Shown: one piece after another, positions 6,867-11,128 of the stretch
Layout: each line of letters begins with the position of its first letter
Position numbering within the stretch: position 1 is the stretch's first letter
Assembly (NCBI GenBank): GCA_026416315.1
Contig: JAOAFK010000077.1
Span: 1 to 11,128 of the forward strand
DNA: 11,128 nt
Direction: 5' to 3'
Source: Syntrophorhabdaceae bacterium
Lineage (GTDB): Bacteria; Desulfobacterota; Syntrophorhabdia; Syntrophorhabdales; Syntrophorhabdaceae
Notes under the pieces: model-generated
Database searches by the model: none
Told to the model about the DNA's origin: nothing
Seen by the model: the letters and a program-made list of their open reading frames with translations, nothing else
Made by a program: the position numbers and the translations under genes

Positions 6867-7583
6867 ATGCCTGAGCTAATGGTAAATATAGACCATGTAG
6901 CAACGATAAGGGAGGCAAGGGGTACATATTTTCCTGACCCGGTGTATGCTGCAGGTATTGCAGAGATGGCAGGTGCATCAGGGATAATAGTCCATCTTAG
7001 AGAAGACAGAAGGCATATTAAGGATAGGGACTTGAAGATTTTAAGAGAGGTTGTAAAAACTAAACTTAATCTTGAGATGGCAGCCACAGATGAGATGGTA
7101 AGGATTGCCACAGAGGTCTTGCCTGATATGATTACCCTGGTTCCAGAAAAGAGAGAAGAGCTCACCACAGAAGGTGGACTGGATGTATTTTCTCTTAAGA
7201 AAAGGTTAAAAAAGGTGGTGGAAAAGGTAAAGGTTAAAGGTATAAAGGTGAGCATGTTTATAGACCCTCACGAAAAACAGGTGAAGGCCTCAAAGGATAT
7301 AGGGGCTGACATGATAGAGATTCATACAGGCACTTACTGTGATGCAAAAACTGAAGCAGAGAGGGAAGAGGAGTTCAGAAAAATTGAAAAAGCGGCTAAA
7401 GTTGGAAAAGAGTTAGGGTTAGGGGTGAACGCGGGACATGGTCTCCACTATCACAACGTAAGAAGGATTGCTTTGATACCTGAAATAGATGAATTAAGCA
7501 TCGGACATTCCATTATTGCAAGGGCTGTATTTGTAGGCCTTGATAGGGCCATAAGGGATATGATTGAACTAATTAAAACTTAA
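6867..7583 (+). CDS. pdxJ: Pyridoxine 5'-phosphate synthase
   Basis: Last step of DXP-dependent vitamin B6 synthesis: condenses 1-deoxy-xylulose-5-phosphate with 3-amino-2-oxopropyl phosphate to pyridoxine 5'-phosphate (cytoplasm, TIM barrel). From the ATG the protein is 238 residues, close to the family norm of about 240. Motifs in order: VNIDHVATIREARG (6-19), HLREDRRHI (43-51, containing the catalytic His/Arg), LNLEMAAT, TLVPEKREELTTEGGLD, VSMFIDP, IEIHTGTY, VNAGHGLHYHNV and LSIGHSIIARAVFVGL. No substitutions stand out. The start is set by a GAGGAGG Shine-Dalgarno. It follows ybbR by 17 nt and is the last gene of the operon, ending convergently against the rhodanese gene. An acpS gene, common after pdxJ, is not present. 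Confidence 0.97.
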   Translation: MPELMVNIDHVATIREARGTYFPDPVYAAGIAEMAGASGIIVHLREDRRHIKDRDLKILREVVKTKLNLEMAATDEMVRIATEVLPDMITLVPEKREELTTEGGLDVFSLKKRLKKVVEKVKVKGIKVSMFIDPHEKQVKASKDIGADMIEIHTGTYCDAKTEAEREEEFRKIEKAAKVGKELGLGVNAGHGLHYHNVRRIALIPEIDELSIGHSIIARAVFVGLDRAIRDMIELIKT

Positions 7584-7587
7584 AACG

Positions 7588-7610
7588 GCTCTGGGGGGTT
7601 ACCCCAGAGC
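7588..7610. terminator. Intrinsic terminator hairpin between pdxJ and the rhodanese gene
   Basis: GCTCTGGGG (7588-7596), loop GGTTA, CCCCAGAGC (7602-7610) form a perfect 9-bp stem. Read on the minus strand it is followed by CGTTTTAAGTTTTAATT, a T-rich tail, so it best serves the rhodanese transcript. On the plus strand no T-tract follows, so termination of the ftsH-pdxJ operon here is less certain. Confidence 0.75.
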
Positions 7611-7617
7611 AGTTCAT

Positions 7618-8514
7618 TTACTGTTCAAAAGGAGCATCAGGGTCTTTTGTCCATTCCTCTGTTGAGCCGTCGTATATCTTTACATCTTTATAACCTAACA
7701 TGTCTGAAAGTATAATTGCCCATGCTGTACATGTTTTACCTGTATCGCAGTATACAATGACCTCTTTTGATTTGTCTGTTCCAATAGCTGATATAGCTGC
7801 CTTTTCAAGCTCTTCTTTTGATTTTAATGTTGAATCTTTGTTGAAGGCAAGGGAATTTGGGAGGTTTACAGCACCCTTTATTCGGCCTGCCTTTGCCACA
7901 AAATCGAGTTTTTTCTCACCCTTGAAAAATTCTGGCTCTCGAACATCTACAAGAATTGCCTGGCCTAACTTTGACATCACATATTTTTTGTCAACGATCA
8001 GGTTTTTGTTTATATCTCCTTTATAGGTTGTTGATTTTGGTTTAACCATATCAGTGGAAACACCCTTTTTCTCTGCCACCCATTTATTGTATCCACCATC
8101 GAGCATAGAAACTTTTTTCACTCCAGCATATTTGAGGGTCCATACAACCCTTGTCATGTCGAATTTATCCGGTGGTGTATCCACCTTTCCTACGACAACA
8201 ACATGGGACCCTACTGTTATGCCTAAAGATCCTATCAAATCGAAGAGGTCATCTGTTGGAGGTAGTTCATTTCTTAAGCCTGCCTTTGAGATAGCCCATG
8301 AACCGTAGAATGCATTAACAGAATTGGGTATATGGCCTGCCTTATATTCTTCTACCTTTCTTACATCAACTATGACAAGATCTGAGTTATTTAAGTTTTT
8401 TTCAAGCCAGTCTGTTGAAACAAAAGGTTCAAAAGAAAATGAAGAAGCGGCAAAGGAAAAGATTAAAAATAGACTTAAAAAACTGATACGTTTTAAACAT
8501 TTCAATCTAATCAT
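7618..8514 (-). CDS. Periplasmic tandem-rhodanese sulfurtransferase-like protein
   Basis: Rhodanese-superfamily protein, likely exported; such proteins transfer sulfane sulfur through a cysteine persulfide. The 298 residues start with a signal peptide (KRISFLSLFLIFSFAASSFS, cleavage probably near 27-29), followed by two rhodanese domains. The N-terminal domain (about 30-150; VDVRKVEEYKAGHIPNS) has no cysteine in its active-site loop (VVVVGKVDTPP), so it is the usual inactive copy. The C-terminal domain (about 172-290) has VDVREPEF and the active loop Cys256-DTGKT, with a second Cys262 nearby. The ATG has a strong GGAGGAG 4 nt upstream (8525-8519). It follows the cytochrome gene by 13 nt, so the two are almost surely co-transcribed and may act in one periplasmic sulfur- or selenium-related process. 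That link is inference; the natural substrate cannot be read from sequence. Confidence 0.9.
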   Translation of the reverse strand: MIRLKCLKRISFLSLFLIFSFAASSFSFEPFVSTDWLEKNLNNSDLVIVDVRKVEEYKAGHIPNSVNAFYGSWAISKAGLRNELPPTDDLFDLIGSLGITVGSHVVVVGKVDTPPDKFDMTRVVWTLKYAGVKKVSMLDGGYNKWVAEKKGVSTDMVKPKSTTYKGDINKNLIVDKKYVMSKLGQAILVDVREPEFFKGEKKLDFVAKAGRIKGAVNLPNSLAFNKDSTLKSKEELEKAAISAIGTDKSKEVIVYCDTGKTCTAWAIILSDMLGYKDVKIYDGSTEEWTKDPDAPFEQ

Positions 8515-8527
8515 AAATCTCCTCCAA

Positions 8528-9769
8528 TTATTTTTTTTGTTTAAAAATTACATCAAAATTTGCCTTAGAACCATTTTTTATAAGCAATTCGTTTGTTAGG
8601 TAATCCCTCCTTTCTTTATGACATACATCACATGACCGAGTTCTGTCCGTTCTTTTCTTAATCGTATGAGGTGTAGTATCCCAGTAATTTGGTAGCGTGT
8701 CATATTTTTCCATCTTTATGTTATAGACCTTGAATGTATCTCTTATAGTGGGAATCAATCTTAAGGTGGTAAAGGTCTTTTTGTCTCTCGGGTTTATACC
8801 CAAATAAAAGCCTTGTTTTGACTCTGCCCCTTTACCTGCATGGCAGTTAAAACAGTTTCTGTATTGACCACTTGCATGGCAGGCATAACAGGAGAGTTTT
8901 TCTTTATGTATCTTATGGGCAGCCTGCGACCTTTCTGTATCTTCAGTGCCGACTTTATGACAATTTGTGCATTTAGGTCTATTTTTTACCTCTTTCATAG
9001 ATCTATATAACATACCATCTCCGTGAAGCTGGTCTTTTTTATGACAATCAGTGCACACCATGCCTTTCTGATAATGGATATCTGCAGAACCACTATATTC
9101 ACCTGTAAATTCTGGATAAACCCTTCCACCATGGCATAAGGCACACGTTCTGCCTTCATCTTTTTTTACAAATTTGTGACCATCAATAAGGCCCAATTTT
9201 GTTCCAGCTATGGAAGGGGAACTTACATGACAGCTTCCACATGAGGCATGACAACTCCTGCACGATGTTTCAAAAACATTTTTATCGAATGTTTTAACTT
9301 CCTCTGGGGATAGTCTCCCTATAATACCCTCTCTTAAACCATAACAAGTATAATGAAGTGATGTTTTAAATTTCTTTGCAATGCCTTCATGGCAACTTTC
9401 ACAGGTTTTTATATCCTTGGATGGCCTTGAGATAAGATCTCTATGGGCATCTTCCTTTTTGATAGACCTATTATCACCCTTATGACAAAAGGAGCAACCT
9501 TCCAAAAAGTGGGGATCCTCACCTATAATTTTTTTACTAACCACAAAACCTTTGTACATCCGTTCCACCGGAACCGGTGGAGGTGACCCCGCTCAGCCTT
9601 CACCCTCTGATACATCGATTTTTACAGGTTTATAAAGGGATTTAATCATATTTTCGTCTGTATGGCATTTTATACATGTATCTTCGCTATAGGATTGTGA
9701 CAGCATTATGAATAAGGAAAGAAAGGTAATAAAAAATGTTTTTGTTTTTATATGTAAATTTCTAACCAT
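8528..9769 (-). CDS. Periplasmic 11-heme c-type cytochrome, probable selenoprotein (Sec59 encoded by in-frame UGA)
   Basis: Exported multiheme electron-transfer protein, 413 residues if UGA at 9595-9593 is read as selenocysteine. The start ATG at 9769 begins a signal peptide (TFFITFLSLFIML, cleavage near SYS-ED, residues 28-29). Heme motif 1 is CIKCH (32-36); Sec59 follows in EGEG-U-AGSPPP; then ten more CxxCH sites: CSFCH, CESCH, CRSCH, CGSCH, CALCH, CTDCH, CTNCH, CYACH, CFNCH, CDVCH. Without the readthrough the downstream frame starts at GTG 9568 inside the hairpin, lacks a signal peptide and so could not receive heme in the periplasm. The frame is otherwise uninterrupted. No Shine-Dalgarno precedes the ATG; the 16 nt between it and the tRNA-Leu end are AT-rich. 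Selenocysteine-containing multiheme cytochromes have, to my recollection, been described in Geobacter relatives. The role of Sec here is unknown. Alternative: a pseudogene with one nonsense mutation. Confidence 0.82.
9564..9595 (-). promoter_or_regulatory. SECIS-like stem-loop following the in-frame UGA
   Basis: Immediately 3' of the UGA (9595-9593) the mRNA can fold TCCACCGG (9581-9574) with CCGGTGGA (9571-9564). Opening the inner pairs leaves a CCACC/GGTGG stem with a GGUUCC apical loop. The distance from UGA to that loop is 17 nt, the same as in E. coli fdhF, and the loop carries the G-G-U that SelB typically recognises. The arms are far richer in GC than the surrounding gene. Confidence 0.75.
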
Positions 9770-9785
9770 AATATAATATTAAAAA

Positions 9786-9871
9786 TGCCTGGGACGAGAA
9801 TCGAACTCGAACGGTGCCGAAGCACCGAGGGATTTTAAGTCCCTTGCGTCTACCTATTCCGCCACCCAGGC
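9786..9871 (-). tRNA. tRNA-Leu (anticodon UAA)
   Basis: An 86-nt gene with class II architecture. The acceptor stem is GCCTGGG/CCCAGGC with discriminator A; the D-arm is TGGCGGAATAGGTAGACGC. The anticodon stem AGGGA/TCCCT carries loop CTTAAAA (anticodon TAA, reading UUA). A long variable arm CGGTGCTTCGGCACCG and a T-loop TTCGATT complete it. The outermost T-stem pair looks like a T-T mismatch. The 3' CCA is not encoded. The cytochrome gene starts 16 nt downstream on the same strand. Confidence 0.97.
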
Positions 9872-9883
9872 ATCAATATTTTA

Positions 9884-9912
9884 TTTATAATAATAAAAAC
9901 AATAATTGTCAA
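9884..9912 (-). promoter_or_regulatory. Near-consensus promoter of tRNA-Leu (and possibly the cytochrome-rhodanese genes)
   Basis: On the minus strand TTGACA (9912-9907), a 17-nt spacer and TATAAA (9889-9884) lie 12 nt before the first base of the tRNA. No separate promoter is evident between the tRNA and the cytochrome start, so this one may drive all three genes. Confidence 0.8.
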
Positions 9913-10081
9913 CAGGAGTATTATTTTTTCAAATAAAGTATTGAATACCTCCCTACCATTTCTCCATAGACATAATAGCAGGATCCAGATACACTACCTA
10001 TTCTTATGAACTCTCATCTATATATGGGTTTATGTCCATTGCTATATTTAAGGGCATATATTAAGAGGTAAAATAATGGGT

Positions 10082-10101
10082 GGTATATATATGTGTATAC
10101 C
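10082..10101. terminator. Weak hairpin downstream of the CARF-nuclease gene
   Basis: GGTATATA (10082-10089), loop TATG, TGTATACC (10094-10101) form an 8-bp stem with one G-T-type mismatch, 7 nt beyond the gene's TGA. On the minus strand ATTATTTTACC follows a few bases later. The stem is AT-rich, so it is at best a weak terminator. The rest of 9913-10108 shows no gene, RNA or clear repeat. Confidence 0.35.
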
Positions 10102-10108
10102 GCGTGCC

Positions 10109-11128
10109 TCAAGTGGTTCTTTTAGACTTGACAAATTCGATAATCTTCTTTTCCATTTTTTCAGGGTCTATCATAATAGAAGGGGTAAGAAACATAATAC
10201 CGTCTTCAATTATACCTGCATAGTCCTTATCTTTATATTGGTCATATGGGATTGCCACAAAAGGGAGGGTAAATCTTCCAAAGTGTTTTTTTGCCTTACT
10301 CTCTATACTGAACTTTGTTAAACTCTTTGAACCTCTTATTGCGCTTGTCTTGCATGACACAGTACATATAAAGTTTTTCCACTTAAAGACAATATCTATC
10401 TCGGAAAAAAAGCTTTTGTCCTTTTTCGTCTCTGGCCATTCCCATGTAGCGCTCCATATTATGTTATCTGTGAGGTTGCTTTTAATTACATAGGCACAGA
10501 CAGCCTCCCACCAGATGCCTTCTATTTTATCTTCAAGGAAATCTACTGGAAAGACATATGTTTTACCGTCGAGAATACAATCAAGATAACAGCAATCGCT
10601 GAAACTCATGGACATATTTTTAGAAAATACAGGCCTTCCGTTTATGTTTATTCCCAATATATCTTTTTGGTTTTTCTTTTTTGGCCTTATGTTTTTATTG
10701 GCAAGACCTTTCATAATATCAAGAAATATTGGAATTTCTGGGATTTCTCTTGATCCTCTATAATAAAGTGCATGACATTTTATAAGATCCTCAACGGATG
10801 GTCCTATCACTTCAAAGGATATGGAGGTGTTGACTATATTCTGGATAAGGTCTCCTTTAATGCTATAAAGTAGATACGGCTTACCCATGGTTCTTGCTGC
10901 CTGAGCAAGGGCTATACTTTGCGATTTTGTGCCTGGTGTTATGTTTATATCTATTCTTTTTCTATTTTCAGAATGTTTGATGATGTAATCCTTAATATCA
11001 CTACCGATGTTATCTGTGGGCACTATCGTGATATTTCTATTATTGAAAACCTTCTGAATATTTCTTGCAAGGTATGAGATGCGGGGTGAGTTTTTATCGT
11101 AAAACACGTAATTATCTTCACGATTGTG
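10109..11128 (-). CDS. CARF-domain PD-(D/E)xK nuclease, Card1/Can2-like (DUF1887-type), partial at N-terminus
   Basis: Probable cyclic-oligoadenylate-activated nuclease of the type that assists type III CRISPR immunity. The visible 339 residues enter from the right edge with the frame open; a GTG at 11107 is unlikely to be the start because it would cut the first part of the CARF fold. The N-terminal half has a Rossmann-like CARF pattern: YVFYDKNSPRISYLARNIQ, then INITPGTKSQSIALAQAA (about 61-78), matching the family's (T/P)GGTK ligand-binding loop. A linker region at about 110-200 precedes the C-terminal restriction-like domain: GIWWE (Glu208), SEIDIVF (Asp245), then TVSCKT (Ser258-Cys-Lys260). 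The third motif has Ser where many relatives have Glu. No CRISPR array or other cas gene lies in the window. It is minus-strand and isolated from its left neighbours by about 200 nt. Family call is from motif recognition only. Confidence 0.75.
   Translation of the reverse strand, partial: HNREDNYVFYDKNSPRISYLARNIQKVFNNRNITIVPTDNIGSDIKDYIIKHSENRKRIDINITPGTKSQSIALAQAARTMGKPYLLYSIKGDLIQNIVNTSISFEVIGPSVEDLIKCHALYYRGSREIPEIPIFLDIMKGLANKNIRPKKKNQKDILGININGRPVFSKNMSMSFSDCCYLDCILDGKTYVFPVDFLEDKIEGIWWEAVCAYVIKSNLTDNIIWSATWEWPETKKDKSFFSEIDIVFKWKNFICTVSCKTSAIRGSKSLTKFSIESKAKKHFGRFTLPFVAIPYDQYKDKDYAGIIEDGIMFLTPSIMIDPEKMEKKIIEFVKSKRTT

Noticed and set aside
6852..7583. pdxJ start at TTG 6852
   Set aside because: A perfect GAGGAGG lies between this TTG and the ATG at 6867, and PdxJ proteins normally begin just before the VNIDHVATIR motif.
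8528..9568. Cytochrome gene starting at GTG 9568 as a complete CDS
   Set aside because: It would lack a signal peptide, start inside the hairpin with no ribosome-binding site, and leave an unexplained signal-peptide/heme segment in the same frame upstream.
9593..9769. Pseudogene interpretation: a nonsense mutation in the cytochrome
   Set aside because: It cannot be excluded, but the stop is specifically TGA, the rest of the frame is intact, and a SECIS-geometry hairpin sits at exactly the right distance; decay would not produce that.
9786..9871. tRNA-Leu as an integration site for a mobile element carrying the CARF gene
   Set aside because: Elements usually integrate at the tRNA 3' end, which here faces the cytochrome; the CARF gene lies on the 5' side, and no integrase or repeated tRNA 3' fragment was seen.
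9872..10108. CRISPR array or repeat remnant beside the CARF-nuclease gene
   Set aside because: No recurring 25-40 bp unit with regular spacing is visible here or elsewhere in the window.
10076..10321. 81-residue plus-strand ORF with an AAGAGG before its ATG
   Set aside because: Most of it is antisense to the well-supported CARF-nuclease coding region and its composition looks like a shadow translation; the AAGAGG is probably chance.

Overview
The window reads as an ordinary chromosomal segment of an anaerobic, respiratory bacterium. The pointers are a class III anaerobic ribonucleotide reductase, an 11-heme periplasmic c-type cytochrome with an apparent selenocysteine codon, a periplasmic rhodanese, and the gene order ftsH-folP-cdaA-ybbR-pdxJ. 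That gene order and the protein flavour fit Desulfobacterota ('Deltaproteobacteria') or Nitrospirota best. The assignment is inference from gene content and recalled families, not from a search.

Layout. (1) 1-2719, minus strand: galT-like nucleotidylyltransferase, then a coupled two-TM small membrane protein, then nrdD, which runs off the left edge. nrdD has its own TTGACA-17-TAGTAT promoter, embedded in a triple inverted repeat that looks like an operator. (2) 2720-2839: a divergent intergenic region. galT has a very good promoter whose expected transcript start is almost at the ATG, so it is probably leaderless. ftsH also lacks a Shine-Dalgarno, and a perfect 7-bp hairpin ends on the A of its ATG. 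(3) 2840-7583, plus strand: a tight operon ftsH-folP-cdaA-ybbR-pdxJ, with 23-, 4- and 4-nt overlaps and then a 17-nt gap. It covers membrane proteolysis, folate synthesis, c-di-AMP synthesis and its YbbR regulator, and PLP synthesis. The glmM often found after ybbR is absent. (4) 7588-7610: a GC-rich terminator hairpin between convergent genes. (5) 7618-9912, minus strand: a tRNA-Leu(UAA) with a near-consensus promoter, then 16 nt later a multiheme cytochrome gene, then a periplasmic tandem-rhodanese protein. (6) 9913-10108: no gene found, apart from a weak hairpin at 10082-10101. (7) 10109-11128, minus strand: a Card1/Can2-like protein with a CARF-type nucleotide-binding domain and a PD-(D/E)xK nuclease domain (DUF1887-like), cut by the right edge. 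This is normally a cyclic-oligoadenylate effector of type III CRISPR systems; no array or other cas gene is visible.

The most notable item is the cytochrome. The open frame starting at 9568 has no signal peptide, but the same frame continues upstream through one UGA codon (9595-9593) into a 58-residue segment with an ATG, a signal peptide and another CxxCH heme site. Directly after the UGA is a perfect GC-rich hairpin whose geometry matches bacterial SECIS elements: 17 nt from the UGA to a GGUUCC apical loop, the same distance as in E. coli fdhF. The gene is best read as one 413-residue selenoprotein with 11 CxxCH heme motifs and Sec at residue 59. A standard gene caller would truncate it or call a pseudogene.
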